Source of the DNA: Hyphomicrobium_A sp963726795
Lineage (GTDB): Bacteria; Pseudomonadota; Alphaproteobacteria; Rhizobiales; Hyphomicrobiaceae
Direction of reading: 5' to 3'
DNA length: 64,000 bases
Assembly: GCA_963726795.1 (NCBI GenBank)
Contig: CAVSDD010000003.1
Coordinates: forward strand, 124,001-188,000
Position 1 is the stretch's first letter. The number at the start of each line of letters is the position of its first letter. Of this stretch, positions 27,969 through 36,901 are shown in pieces. Both the position numbers and the translations under genes were made by a program. The notes beneath the pieces are model-generated. The model saw only the letters and a program-made list of their open reading frames with translations. It made no database searches and was not told where the DNA came from.

Positions 27969-29816
27969 GTGGCACCCGACGCGACAGCGCCCCGCCTGCT
28001 TAAAGAGGACACGACCTCGTTGGTGGCGCCCGCACGGTTTTTCGTCTCCCTGGCGGCCATTTCCGCTCTCGCCGTTGGCCAGATCGCTCCCGCCTTTGCC
28101 GAGCCCTTGTCGAAGGCCGACTACGAGGCCTGCCAGGCCCGCGACGAGCAGGGATTTCGCACCGCCGTCGCCGCCATAACCTCGCAGGCCCTGCGCCGCG
28201 GCATCGCCAATATCGATTACCTTGCGATCGTCGGCGACGCCTGGCGCCGCGGCGGCATGGGCGACATCGTCGACAAGCGCATCGATGCGGCCGTCGATGA
28301 GGTGGCGCAGGAGACGAGCTGGTCGAACCTGCTGCAATCGCTCGCCAACCAGCAGAAGGCGCAGGAGCTGGCGACGGCGGTCGCCGAGCGCGTCTACCGC
28401 TCCGACGCCATGAAAAATGCCCTGCAGCAGCTCGCGACCGACGTCGGCCGCGATGTCGGCAAGCAGATCGAGTTCGCGAGCCAGGATGCCGCGGAGCCGA
28501 CGCTCGCCTGCCTCAAGGCGTTCGTCGACACCCGCTACGGCTCGACGGTCGCGCGGGCGGTGACCGGAGAAGCCGGCAAGGAGGTCGGCCTCAACACCGA
28601 GGAAGCAGCGGCCAAGATCAGGCCCGGCGCCGTGCTGAGCGAATCGGCCGGCGGCATCGCCGGCGCGGTCGTCCTGCTGATGCGCCGGCAGCTCGCGAAC
28701 ATGGCCGAGCGCGTCGGCGCGCGCCTCGTCGGCAGCGTGCTCGCACGCGTCGTGTCGGTGGCGGCGGGCGGCATCGGCATCGTGCTCATCGCCAAGGACA
28801 TCTGGGATCTGCGCCACGGCGTGCTGCCGATCATCGCGACCGAGATGAAGTCGACCGAGAACAAGCAGAAGGTGCAGGAGGAGCTCGCCAACACCTTCAA
28901 GGAGCAGATCGCGGCCCACGTGGACGAGATCGGCGCGGCGACGGCCGACCGCGTGCTCGACGTGTGGCGCAACTTCCGCAGCGCGCATGCCGCCGCCCTC
29001 GACCTCTCCGAGCGCAATCCGCAGTTCAAGACCTTCCTCGATTCCTTGCAGCCGCAAACACTGCCGCGCCTCGACGAGGTCGTGTCGCTGGTGCTCGCCG
29101 CCGAGGGCGAGACGGGCCTCATCAAGCGCCTCAAGGATGGGTCGCTGAACGAGGCGGTCAACGTGCTGCCCGCGCCCGCCATGGAGATCGCGCGCCAGAC
29201 CCGCTCGATCGATTTGGCGCTCAAGTGGTCGGCGCTCGCGGGCAGCGACCTGCCCAAGGTGGTCGAGCTCGGCCTTTATCAGCGCACGACGCCTGAAAAG
29301 CTCACCCCTGCCGCGCTGAAGCGCATCCTCAGCCTCGATGACCGCGTCGCCGCCCTCAGGATCGCCGGGCTCGATGCCGGCGCCCGCGACATGCTGTTTG
29401 AGCTCAACGACGATGAATTGAAGCGTCTCGCCCACTCCCTGACCGAGGACGAGCTCGAGACGCTGTCGCGCTACCTGACCGGGCTGCAGAAGGAGCCGCG
29501 CGAGGCGGTGCTGCGCGCGGTCGCGGCCAACCCCGCGCGGATGCAGGATCTGGCTTCCGATCGCGTGCGCGTCGCGGTCGTCGCCAGCGCCGACCAGACT
29601 GCTGCGGTCGGCATGATGCTGCGCTCGGGCGGCGCGCTCGACGCCGGCGCCATCATGAGCGACCTGCAGCTCGTGGCAGACGGCCGCGTCAGTCCGGTGC
29701 TGGTGTGGGAGAAGCACCCGGCCGTGATCGTCGCGGCGTTCGTGCTCGCACTCGTATTGCTGTTGATGCTGCGGCGGCTGTTGTTTTCGCGACGGCGCGG
29801 ACAGGCAGCCGCATAG
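27969..29816 (+). CDS. Conserved-looking membrane-anchored protein of unknown function
   Basis: A 615-residue protein from a GTG start. It has a signal peptide (about 22-45, ending AFA), a long Ala-rich helical region, a weakly hydrophobic glycine-rich segment around 222-268, and a C-terminal membrane helix (about 583-603) followed by a positive tail RRLLFSRRRGQ. Between them lies a helical region with repeated short motifs (about 290-575). The plan is of a large periplasmic domain anchored at its C-terminus. I do not recognise the family. Coding character is strong in this frame, and the long antisense frame across it is a shadow. Confidence 0.75.
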   Translation: MAPDATAPRLLKEDTTSLVAPARFFVSLAAISALAVGQIAPAFAEPLSKADYEACQARDEQGFRTAVAAITSQALRRGIANIDYLAIVGDAWRRGGMGDIVDKRIDAAVDEVAQETSWSNLLQSLANQQKAQELATAVAERVYRSDAMKNALQQLATDVGRDVGKQIEFASQDAAEPTLACLKAFVDTRYGSTVARAVTGEAGKEVGLNTEEAAAKIRPGAVLSESAGGIAGAVVLLMRRQLANMAERVGARLVGSVLARVVSVAAGGIGIVLIAKDIWDLRHGVLPIIATEMKSTENKQKVQEELANTFKEQIAAHVDEIGAATADRVLDVWRNFRSAHAAALDLSERNPQFKTFLDSLQPQTLPRLDEVVSLVLAAEGETGLIKRLKDGSLNEAVNVLPAPAMEIARQTRSIDLALKWSALAGSDLPKVVELGLYQRTTPEKLTPAALKRILSLDDRVAALRIAGLDAGARDMLFELNDDELKRLAHSLTEDELETLSRYLTGLQKEPREAVLRAVAANPARMQDLASDRVRVAVVASADQTAAVGMMLRSGGALDAGAIMSDLQLVADGRVSPVLVWEKHPAVIVAAFVLALVLLLMLRRLLFSRRRGQAAA

Positions 29817-30010
29817 CTGCCGCGCGCGTTGTGCAGTCGCGTCGAAATTGCGGCGGCGTCGCAATGCCGCCGCACTCTCCTGTGCAGGGCTGGCCGGCGC
29901 GGCACGCAGACGTGCCAGCGTGTTTGCTATAAGTCGGCGAGTGCAGCGCGAATCAATCGCCTACAATCTGACCTTCGCGGACGAGCGCGTCATTACGAGG
30001 AGCGGGACGA

Positions 30011-30187
30011 ATGGGACTGAAAGCACCGGGAATCCTTACGTTTATGGTGTCGGTCGTGCTGACGGTCGTTGTGCTCATCATGACGTTCTTCGGGGCGCAG
30101 ATCCCCTATCTCGTTGGTCATGAATTTTGGGTTCTTCTCGTCGCGCAAGTTATCCTCATTCTTGGATGCATCATGCGCGGCCTGTGA
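30011..30187 (+). CDS. Small two-helix membrane protein
   Basis: A 58-residue open frame with an excellent Shine-Dalgarno (GAGGAG, 8 bases before ATG). It starts MGLKAPGILTFMVSVVLT, has hydrophobic helices at about 8-28 and 39-55, and ends CIMRGL. Proteins of this shape and start are frequent in Rhizobiales, but no function is known. It lies 195 bases after the 615-residue gene. Confidence 0.7.
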   Translation: MGLKAPGILTFMVSVVLTVVVLIMTFFGAQIPYLVGHEFWVLLVAQVILILGCIMRGL

Positions 30188-30283
30188 TGCGCAACGTCGC
30201 ACGCACCAATCGCTGTGCCCTTCTGTCGCGCGGCACTCAGCACCCTGGCGAGAACAGGGGCGTTTCAGGATTTACTCTGCGGC

Positions 30284-30472
30284 ATGAAATTGAATTTTGA
30301 AGTCTTTGGATCTTACGCGCAGCGCGTGCGCCGCTCATCGCGAGAGATCTTGATCGCCGCCGTGCTGACCGTTGCCGCCTTCGCATTTTTGCTGGCTGCG
30401 GTGTGGAGCGGAACGGTGTCGGGGAAATCGAAACTCGGCAACATCGCCGCCGAAGACCAGAGCATCAAATAA
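30284..30472 (+). CDS. Small single-helix membrane protein
   Basis: A 62-residue frame starting MKLNFEVFGSYAQRVRRSSR, with one membrane helix (about 25-44) and a polar tail. An upstream in-frame ATG at 30215 would add 23 residues of chance-like composition, so 30284 is preferred. It is convergent with, and slightly overlaps, the raw end of the PabBC frame; after correcting the PabBC frame the overlap disappears. Function unknown. Confidence 0.5.
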   Translation: MKLNFEVFGSYAQRVRRSSREILIAAVLTVAAFAFLLAAVWSGTVSGKSKLGNIAAEDQSIK

Positions 30473-32333
30473 ATTGCTGCTGCTTCAGCGCTGCTTTGGC
30501 GCGAGCGGCTCGGCGCGCACGAGCCCGCGCACGGAATTGCCGAGATAAACCTGAGCGGCGCCTTCCAGATCGGCGAGTGTTAGTACCGCTTCCTTTGCGC
30601 GGCCTTGCGCAATCAGCTCCGCGCGCAACGTCCCCGGCAACAGCCCGCTGCCGAGCGCTGGCGTGAGCAGGATCACCGTCGCGCTCGATGAAGATCGTGG
30701 TGCGGCTCCCCTCGGCCAGCTCGCCGCGCTCGTTGAGATAGACGACCTCATCGGCGCCTTCGCTGTCGTGGTAGTGCTGCCACTCGCGATCGTAGAGCTC
30801 GCGCCGCGTCGTCTTGTGGAACAGAAAGATATCGCCGCTGTCGACCTGCGTTTTCGAGACGGCGAAGCGCATGACGGCGTCGGGACCCGGCATCGGCGTG
30901 GCCGTCACCGTGATTTGACCTTGCTCCGAGAGCAGCAGCCGCACGCGCAGACGCTCGCGCTTGCCCTTGACCGCATCGGCGAGTGCAGCTCGGACTGCGG
31001 CTTCATCGCAGGTGAAGGCGAAATAGCGCGCGGAAGTCGCGAGCCGCTCGATGTGGCGATCGATGAGGACAAAGCCGGTATCGGGCTCGTACAGCATCGT
31101 CTCGATCAGATCGAACGGCTTCACTGGATCGGTGAGGAACTTCATCTTCAGCAGGCACTCGGCGTATTCGCGCTCGCCTTGCGAATCGAACACGACGCCC
31201 GAGCCGATGCCCATCTCGCCGGCTGCGTCACGGAATATCACCGCGGTGCGGATCGCGACGTTGAGCAGCGTGTGCCCCTTGGGCGAGATGTGGCCGATGG
31301 CGCCGCAGTAGACGCCGCGCGGCTCGGTCTCGTACTCGCGGATCAGCTCCATCGCTCTGATCTTCGGCGCGCCGATCACCGACCCCGGCGGGAAGATGCC
31401 GCGCAACAGCTCCGGAAAGCCGATGCCGTCCTGCAGGGTTGCATGCACGCCGGAGGTCATCTGATGCAACGTCCGGAAGGTTTCGACCGTGAACAGGTCC
31501 GTGACCGAGACGCTGCCGATCTCGGAGATGCGCCCGATGTCGTTGCGCATCAGATCGACGATCATGAGGTTCTCGGCACGCTGCTTGACGTCGGCGGCGA
31601 GCTGGCGGCGCGCAACGGCGTCGGCCTCCGGCGTACCGGCACGCGGCGCGGTGCCCTTCATGGGGCGGGTCTCGATCGAGCGGCCGTCCTGCGCGATGAA
31701 CAGCTCGGGCGAGGCCGATAGCACCGTCACCTTGCCGGTGTCGACGATGCCGCCATAGGCGACGCGCTGCTTCTGGCGCAGATCGAGGAAGAAGGTGAGC
31801 GGCGAGCCCTCTAGCATGAAGCGCGCCTTGAACGTCAGGTTGAGCTGATAGATGTCGCCGGCGCGGATCTTCTCCTGAACCTGCTTGTAGCGCTGCAGAT
31901 AGTCCGCCTCGTCCCAGGCGAGCGTCACGTTGGTGAAGCTGTAGGAGCCGCTGCGGGTGTGCGTCGCGAGCCAGTGCTCGACCTCTCCGCTCGTCATCTC
32001 GACCGGCTTGCGATAGAGGCCGAGCCAGATCAGCGGCACGTTGCGCCGCTCGGGCATCAGCGAGACGAGCTTGGGTTCCAGGGCGTAGCCGAGCTCGTAG
32101 GAGAAGAATCCTGCCGCGTGCAGACCGCTGTCGACCGCCTTGCGCAGACGATCGAGCGCGGGCCCGATTTCCTCGGGGCGCTCCACGGCGATGATGTCGA
32201 CCGGATCGGCGAACAACAGCGAGGGCGCACCGCTCCCGGAGTTGTTGTCGAGCAGGACAAACGTTTCGGATAGCGCCGCGGCTTCTTGCGTCGGGCCAGC
32301 GGCGGCCTGACGAATGCGGTCGGGTGGCGTCAT
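30465..32333 (-). CDS. pabB: Aminodeoxychorismate synthase component I fused to aminodeoxychorismate lyase (PabBC), C-terminus frameshifted
   Basis: Bifunctional enzyme for p-aminobenzoate and folate synthesis. Residues about 20-400 are the chorismate-binding PabB part (AGDIYQLNLTFK, ETRPMKGTAPR, MIVDLMRNDIGRI, PPGSVIGAPKIRAMELI); about 400-540 begin a PabC-type PLP lyase (FDLIETMLYEP, DEVVYLNERGELAEGSRTTIF). After IFIERDG (near 30,680) the frame slips; the natural ending LLTPALGSGLLPGTLR...VYLGNSVRGLVRAEPLAP is found in the next frame, stopping at 30485. One extra base would explain it. The start overlaps the GT39 stop (ATGA). Confidence 0.9.
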   Translation of the reverse strand: MTPPDRIRQAAAGPTQEAAALSETFVLLDNNSGSGAPSLLFADPVDIIAVERPEEIGPALDRLRKAVDSGLHAAGFFSYELGYALEPKLVSLMPERRNVPLIWLGLYRKPVEMTSGEVEHWLATHTRSGSYSFTNVTLAWDEADYLQRYKQVQEKIRAGDIYQLNLTFKARFMLEGSPLTFFLDLRQKQRVAYGGIVDTGKVTVLSASPELFIAQDGRSIETRPMKGTAPRAGTPEADAVARRQLAADVKQRAENLMIVDLMRNDIGRISEIGSVSVTDLFTVETFRTLHQMTSGVHATLQDGIGFPELLRGIFPPGSVIGAPKIRAMELIREYETEPRGVYCGAIGHISPKGHTLLNVAIRTAVIFRDAAGEMGIGSGVVFDSQGEREYAECLLKMKFLTDPVKPFDLIETMLYEPDTGFVLIDRHIERLATSARYFAFTCDEAAVRAALADAVKGKRERLRVRLLLSEQGQITVTATPMPGPDAVMRFAVSKTQVDSGDIFLFHKTTRRELYDREWQHYHDSEGADEVVYLNERGELAEGSRTTIFIERDGDPAHASARQRAVAGDVARGADCARPRKGSGTNTRRSGRRRSGLSRQFRARARARRAARAKAALKQQQFI

Positions 32334-33826
32334 CGGCCCTTGTATCCCGAGAGAGCGTAGAAGGTCACGCGGCGGCGTGCGTGCTCTCCCGCGGGAAGAT
32401 CGCGCTCGTCGATCTTTTTCACGCTGGTGAAGGATGCGCCCGGACGGCTTTCGCCCCCGCCGAGCCCCACCAGCAGCACCGGGGCGCCGGCAGCGGCCGT
32501 GTAGGGACGCGTCAGCTCGAAATGATCGTGCGGGCGGCCCTCGCGCCAGGCGAGAATGGGCGTCGTTTCCCCGCGCATATAGTAGAGGAGCTCCGCCGTT
32601 ACCTCGCGGTCGTCCGTCAGCACCGCCGCGAACGGGTGGCCCGCATCGCGCGCCGCCTTGAGCTCGGAGCGCGTTGCAGCGGCGACGTCGCGCCAGCCGA
32701 GCACGCGGGCGAAGGGATCGGGCTTTACCGGGAGCCCCACGCGCCCTGCGATGGTGGTGCCGGCGGCTATCAGGACGAGCAGCGCCACGTTCACCGCAAA
32801 CGAGGTCTTGAGCCAGCCCCAGGCGCTATCGCGCACCATGGTCGCCATCACGAGCACCGCGCCGGTGACGTAGGTTTCGGCGGCCCAGTTGGCGTGCGCG
32901 CGCGACAGGAACGCCTGCACCGTGATCACGGCGAGAACCGGCAGCGAGAAGGCGAGAAGCAGGCGATCGGGCTCATCCAGGCCCGGCTTCCAGGCACGCC
33001 AGGCGATGACGAGATACGCGCCAAACAGGATGGGTCCAAAGACCCCGAACTGCGCGCCGAGAAACTGCAGCGCCTGCACGGGATGTATCAGCGAGCCATG
33101 CCAATTGGCGTTGTCGGCCGTGTGGGAGAACGTCGCGAAGCTATGCTCATAGTTCCAGACGAGGTTCGGCACCAGCATGAGAATGCCGATCGCGAACGCA
33201 AGATAGAGGCGGTAGTCGGTGAGGAGCGCGCGCCGCTGCGGGGTCGTGATCAGATACACCGCAAGGCACAGGATGAACCATGCCATCGCGTACTTGGCGT
33301 TGAGGCCGAGCCCGAGCGCTACGCCGAGCAGCAGCGCCGGCCAGAGGCTTTGGGTGGTGAGGAGCGCGGCAAAGGCCAGCATCGCCAGCGCCCAGAAGAA
33401 GAGCAGCGGCACGTCGGTGGTGATCAGCCCCGCCGAAAGCGAGATGCCGGGCAGCGTCGCAAACGCAAGACCCGCCAGCGCACCGACGCGCGAATCGTAA
33501 AGCCGGCGCCCGAGCATGAAGATGACGATCGCGGTCGCGGCCGAGATGAACGGCGAGGGCAGGCGAATGCACGCTTCGCCGATACCGCACGCGCTGGTGG
33601 CGCTGCGGATGATCCAGGCGATCAAGGGCGGCTTGGAGTAGTAGCCAAATGCCGGCTCCTCGCTCCAGGCCCAGTACTGCGCCTCGTCGAAAAACAGATC
33701 GGTCACGTTCCAGCGCAGCGCGACGAGCCTGAAGGCCAACAGCGCGAGAAGCCCTAGAACAAAGAGCGTGGTCCAGCGCGAGTCGTCGCTCGCGCGTTCG
33801 AGGGGGGTGGAGGTTGCCATGGCCAT
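32330..33826 (-). CDS. GT39/ArnT-like membrane glycosyltransferase
   Basis: A 498-residue GT-C glycosyltransferase with about ten membrane helices. The first periplasmic loop carries the catalytic acid in FFDEAQYWAWSEEP and the GYYSKPPLIAW motif typical of the ArnT/PMT family, which takes sugar from a polyprenyl phosphate donor and adds it to lipid A, LPS core or another envelope acceptor. A GT2 dolichyl-phosphate-sugar synthase gene is divergent next to it, which could make the donor. The initial MAMA offers two starts, 33826 or 33820. Confidence 0.9.
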   Translation of the reverse strand: MAMATSTPLERASDDSRWTTLFVLGLLALLAFRLVALRWNVTDLFFDEAQYWAWSEEPAFGYYSKPPLIAWIIRSATSACGIGEACIRLPSPFISAATAIVIFMLGRRLYDSRVGALAGLAFATLPGISLSAGLITTDVPLLFFWALAMLAFAALLTTQSLWPALLLGVALGLGLNAKYAMAWFILCLAVYLITTPQRRALLTDYRLYLAFAIGILMLVPNLVWNYEHSFATFSHTADNANWHGSLIHPVQALQFLGAQFGVFGPILFGAYLVIAWRAWKPGLDEPDRLLLAFSLPVLAVITVQAFLSRAHANWAAETYVTGAVLVMATMVRDSAWGWLKTSFAVNVALLVLIAAGTTIAGRVGLPVKPDPFARVLGWRDVAAATRSELKAARDAGHPFAAVLTDDREVTAELLYYMRGETTPILAWREGRPHDHFELTRPYTAAAGAPVLLVGLGGGESRPGASFTSVKKIDERDLPAGEHARRRVTFYALSGYKGR

Positions 33827-33984
33827 CCGGTTTTACAGCAGCCGAGCAACAAGATAGCGAGTTTCGTGCGCCGGGCTGAGGCTCATTTACTAGGTTGAGA
33901 GGCGGGCGGGAAGACTGGTAGTCTCATGGCCTCAGAACAGGTATCTAGGAGAGGTCGCCGCAAGCCTAGGGACAGGGGCACTTG

Positions 33985-34797
33985 ATGCGCGTCACCGTCG
34001 TCATTCCGGCGCTGAACGAGGCCGGCAATATCGGCCGCCTCGTCGAAGAGACGTACGCGGCCGTGCCCGTATCTCGCTTGGCTGAGCTGATCGTCGTCGA
34101 CGATCACAGCGACGACACCACCGGGATCGAGGTCACGGACCTCATCGATAGCGGGCGTTTTCCGGGCCTGCGCTATCTGCGCCACGACGCGCGCAGCGGG
34201 CAGAGCGCCGCGCTGCGCTCTGGGATTATCGCCGCGACGAGCCCCATCATCGCTACGATGGACGGCGACGGGCAGAACGATCCCCGCGACATCGCGCGGC
34301 TTTTGGATCTGCTCGGGGCGCCGGGCTCGGACGGCCCGGCCCTCGTCAACGGCGTGCGCACCAAGCGCGAGGCGACGGGCTCCAAACGCTGGGCGTCGCT
34401 GGCGGCCAACTGGATCCGCGACAAGGTGCTGCAGGACGACTGCCCCGACACCGGCTGCGGCATAAAGGTTTACTGGCGCGAGGCGTTCCTGCGGCTGCCG
34501 TTCTTCACCTCGATGCACCGCTATCTCCCCGCGATGTTCCAGACCTACCGGCACAAGGTCGCCTACGCGCCGGTGAACGACCGGCCGCGCCAGGCCGGCG
34601 TCTCCAAGTACAACAACCTCAATCGCGCCCTGGTCGGCCTTTATGACCTCGTCGGCGTGACGTGGATCCGGCGGCGCACGAAGGTACCGGCGATCGTGGT
34701 CCGCTACCCGGAGCTGCAGCTCGTGACCGACATCGCCTCGCGCCTGAAGCCCGTCAACGACGATGGGGCGCGGATGAGTGCCGGCGACAAGAGCTGA
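33985..34797 (+). CDS. GT2 family polyprenyl-phosphate glycosyltransferase (Dpm1/ArnC-like)
   Basis: A 270-residue GT-A fold enzyme that transfers a sugar from a nucleotide donor to a polyprenyl phosphate on the cytoplasmic face. VTVVIPALNEAGNIGRLV at the N-terminus, VVDDHSDDT, ATMDGDGQNDP (metal-binding) and VNDRPRQAGVSKYNN are all family hallmarks. ATG 33985 is preferred to TTG 33982. It lacks the C-terminal membrane helices of ArnC. With the ArnT-like and LAB_N genes it forms a probable lipid-linked sugar modification set. Confidence 0.93.
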   Translation: MRVTVVIPALNEAGNIGRLVEETYAAVPVSRLAELIVVDDHSDDTTGIEVTDLIDSGRFPGLRYLRHDARSGQSAALRSGIIAATSPIIATMDGDGQNDPRDIARLLDLLGAPGSDGPALVNGVRTKREATGSKRWASLAANWIRDKVLQDDCPDTGCGIKVYWREAFLRLPFFTSMHRYLPAMFQTYRHKVAYAPVNDRPRQAGVSKYNNLNRALVGLYDLVGVTWIRRRTKVPAIVVRYPELQLVTDIASRLKPVNDDGARMSAGDKS

Positions 34798-34854
34798 CGC
34801 GCCCGGGAACGATTTGGGATTGCATCGCTTAGCTAGAGAGAGCGCAGAAGGGAC

Positions 34855-35424
34855 ATGCTGGCACACGCATCAGCGCAGCTTACGCAATGGTGGATCTCGA
34901 CCTCCGTCACAGAGAAGACGTGGCTCGGCGTTGGTTTCCTTGCGCAGCTCATGTTCTCCATGCGGTTCATCGTGCAGTGGATCGCCAGCGAACGCGCGCG
35001 CCGGTCCATCGTGCCTGAGACGTTCTGGTATTTCAGCCTTGTCGGCGGGGCGATGCTGTTTGCGTACGCGATCTACCGGTTCGATCCCGTGTTCATGCTG
35101 GGCCAGGGGATGGGTCTGTTGATCTACGCACGCAACATCTACTTCATCCGGACGCACCATAAGGCCGCGGCGCTCGGCTCGGCTTCTCCGCGGTGGCGTC
35201 CCTGCCGAGTAGCCCGATCCAGGTGGATAATTGTTCAAGGATGTAACCGTAGTGTTGAGTATCCCGACCTTGCGTTCAGCCTCAGCGGCCATAGCGGCGC
35301 TCGTCGCGGCGGGGCTGCCTCTCGGTGGAGCCGCGCGCGCGCAAGACGACCCGAACGCGTGCGAGAGCGGAGCGCGCACCAATATTTTCGCGATCGTCGA
35401 ATCGGTCGAGGAACGGGGCGTTGA
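34855..35424 (+). CDS. LAB_N (lipid-A-disaccharide synthase N-terminal-like) membrane protein, C-terminus suspect
   Basis: The first 103 or so residues match the LAB_N family: FLAQLMFSMRFIVQWIASERARRSIVPETFWYFSLVGG, then GQGMGLLIYARNIYFI, with three membrane helices. Such proteins are usually about 100-110 residues. Here the raw frame continues to residue 189 in Arg-rich, chance-like sequence and overlaps the next gene by over 170 bases. In the +1 frame a TAG occurs near 35,200 after LLRGGVPAE, so one extra base around 35,160-35,195 is suspected. Family role is linked to lipid A or lipid-linked sugar transfer. Confidence 0.75.
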   Translation: MLAHASAQLTQWWISTSVTEKTWLGVGFLAQLMFSMRFIVQWIASERARRSIVPETFWYFSLVGGAMLFAYAIYRFDPVFMLGQGMGLLIYARNIYFIRTHHKAAALGSASPRWRPCRVARSRWIIVQGCNRSVEYPDLAFSLSGHSGARRGGAASRWSRARARRPERVRERSAHQYFRDRRIGRGTGR

Positions 35425-35614
35425 CGGCAAGTCGCTCTACAAAATCTCGCTTGGACGCGCGCAAGGCGATTGCACCGTGCAATATCTTTATGTCGCCAGC
35501 GACCCGCGCCCCGCATGCGATACCGGCAAAACGCTGAGCGCTACGGGTGCGGCCGAGATCGATGCGGACGGCGACCCGTTCCTGTCGGGGCCGGAGAGCT
35601 TCAGCTGTAATTAG
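35252..35614 (+). CDS. Small exported protein of unknown function
   Basis: A 120-residue protein with a clear signal peptide (VLSIPTLRSASAAIAALVAAG...ARAQ) and four cysteines in the mature part (DPNACESG, GDCTVQ, PACDTG, SFSCN), compatible with two disulfides. GTG 35252 is chosen because AAGGAT lies about 9 bases upstream; TTG 35231 is the alternative. It overlaps the suspect extension of the LAB_N frame. Family not recognised. Confidence 0.7.
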   Translation: MLSIPTLRSASAAIAALVAAGLPLGGAARAQDDPNACESGARTNIFAIVESVEERGVDGKSLYKISLGRAQGDCTVQYLYVASDPRPACDTGKTLSATGAAEIDADGDPFLSGPESFSCN

Positions 35615-35936
35615 CGGGGCCGCGACCCAGGGTTGCCCGCCTCGTTGGGCGTGGTCCGCGACGGCCAAAACCATCAAAAATGATCATTGAAAATGCTGCA
35701 TCCAAGGGGCTTCGTCGCCAGTGGTCCGGCCGCGGAACGAAGGGCTCGAAGTCGCTTGCCGGGGCGGGCTTCACAGCCGCGCAAAGTGTGCTATAAGCCG
35801 CCTTCGCAGAGCCGCTCGGTGACGGGCGGCTTTTATCTTCGGCCCGGTTGCATTGGCGTCAGAGCACAGGGCCGACGTTCCGAAACGGCGCGCGCGCCGG
35901 GTTCGGTTTTCGCTGAACGTATCTGTTCATCGGTGG

Positions 35937-36014
<78 letters not shown>

Positions 36015-36191
36015 CCGAGTGTAATTAATCATATCTGGGTTTTCTTGGGCAGTGATCGTTTGGTCACGTTCGTCGAAATACCGCGCTCCTGGGATATTCC
36101 TGGGAAATTTCGGGCGGTGACCCCCGTATTCACGAGCTTCGCGCCCCTCCGCAAATCAGCGATCATGTGCTGAGAAAGGGGGGGGTTATCT

Positions 36192-36674
36192 ATGAGCAAG
36201 CTCGCGCGCGCCAAAGAACTTGCCGAAGGATGGGCATGGGAGGCGAAGGAAGCCGCGGACACAGCAGCAGTCTGCTCCCACTTCGACCGTGCCTCACCAA
36301 CTCAATTGATAGAGATGTGGGAGACCGGCAAGAACATCGAAGGTGAGCCCCTAAAACAATTCGAAAGCCAAGCCCTAGCGGAAGCTTGGTGCCGCGTGTT
36401 CGGAGAGATGCCGCCAGACGATGACGCTGACGAACCCACTTTTTCCGAGCCCAGGGCACCTGAGCCCGAGCTGCCGGCTGACGACACGATGCTTCGCGAA
36501 AAGGAAGTGCTGCGGCTGACGGGGGTCTCGCAATCCAGCCTAAAGCGCATGGTACTCGACGGCCGCTTCCCCAAACCGATGCGCCTATCCCCACATCGCA
36601 TTGGTTGGCCAGGTCGTGACGTGAAGGCTTGGCTCGACGGGTTGGATGCCGCGAGGCGGAAGGCGCGGGTGTGA
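36192..36674 (+). CDS. AlpA-like regulator with N-terminal extension
   Basis: A 160-residue protein. The C-terminal 65 residues form an AlpA/excisionase-type winged helix (MLREKEVLRLTGVSQSSLKRM...GRFPKPMRL, then IGWPGRDVKAWLDG), usually found in prophages and integrative elements where it switches on the integrase or excision. The N-terminal part (about 1-95) is acidic and not recognised. It is the first gene after the initiator tRNA. An 8-G run lies just ahead of the ATG (36178-36185) and serves as its ribosome site. Confidence 0.8.
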   Translation: MSKLARAKELAEGWAWEAKEAADTAAVCSHFDRASPTQLIEMWETGKNIEGEPLKQFESQALAEAWCRVFGEMPPDDDADEPTFSEPRAPEPELPADDTMLREKEVLRLTGVSQSSLKRMVLDGRFPKPMRLSPHRIGWPGRDVKAWLDGLDAARRKARV

Positions 36675-36811
36675 GCGCTTTTGGGCCGGCGAAATATCGC
36701 GGAAAGGACGTGCCGGGAGGGGTGGGGTCCAAGCGCAGAGATGGGACCCTAAATAATCAATCCGGACCACGAGGAGCGCTCTCAATTTCTCGGCAGCTTA
36801 GATGCATAAGC

Positions 36812-36828
36812 ACTTTCTAATGTGCATC
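36812..36828 (+). repeat. 17-bp repeat, copy 1
   Basis: ACTTTCTAATGTGCATC, found again at 37668-37684. Both copies are preceded by GCGCTCTCAATTTC and by AlpA-derived sequence, so they are part of a longer duplicated block. Confidence 0.7.
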
Positions 36829-36901
36829 CACACTTGCAGAACCATTAGGAACTAGATGAACCAAGGGGCCGTTCTTCCAGTAGGATATTGGAGGAATAGC
36901 T

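Noticed and set aside
27702..29864. A 720-residue minus-strand open frame antisense to the 615-residue gene
   Set aside because: Composition is Arg/His/Asp/Gln-rich as expected from reading a GC-rich gene backwards; the plus frame has a signal peptide and membrane helix. Not a gene.
35615..35936. Promoter of the initiator tRNA (CTATAAGC near 35,790)
   Set aside because: The TATAAG element is about 140 bases ahead of the tRNA and the -35 match is poor; not enough to call.
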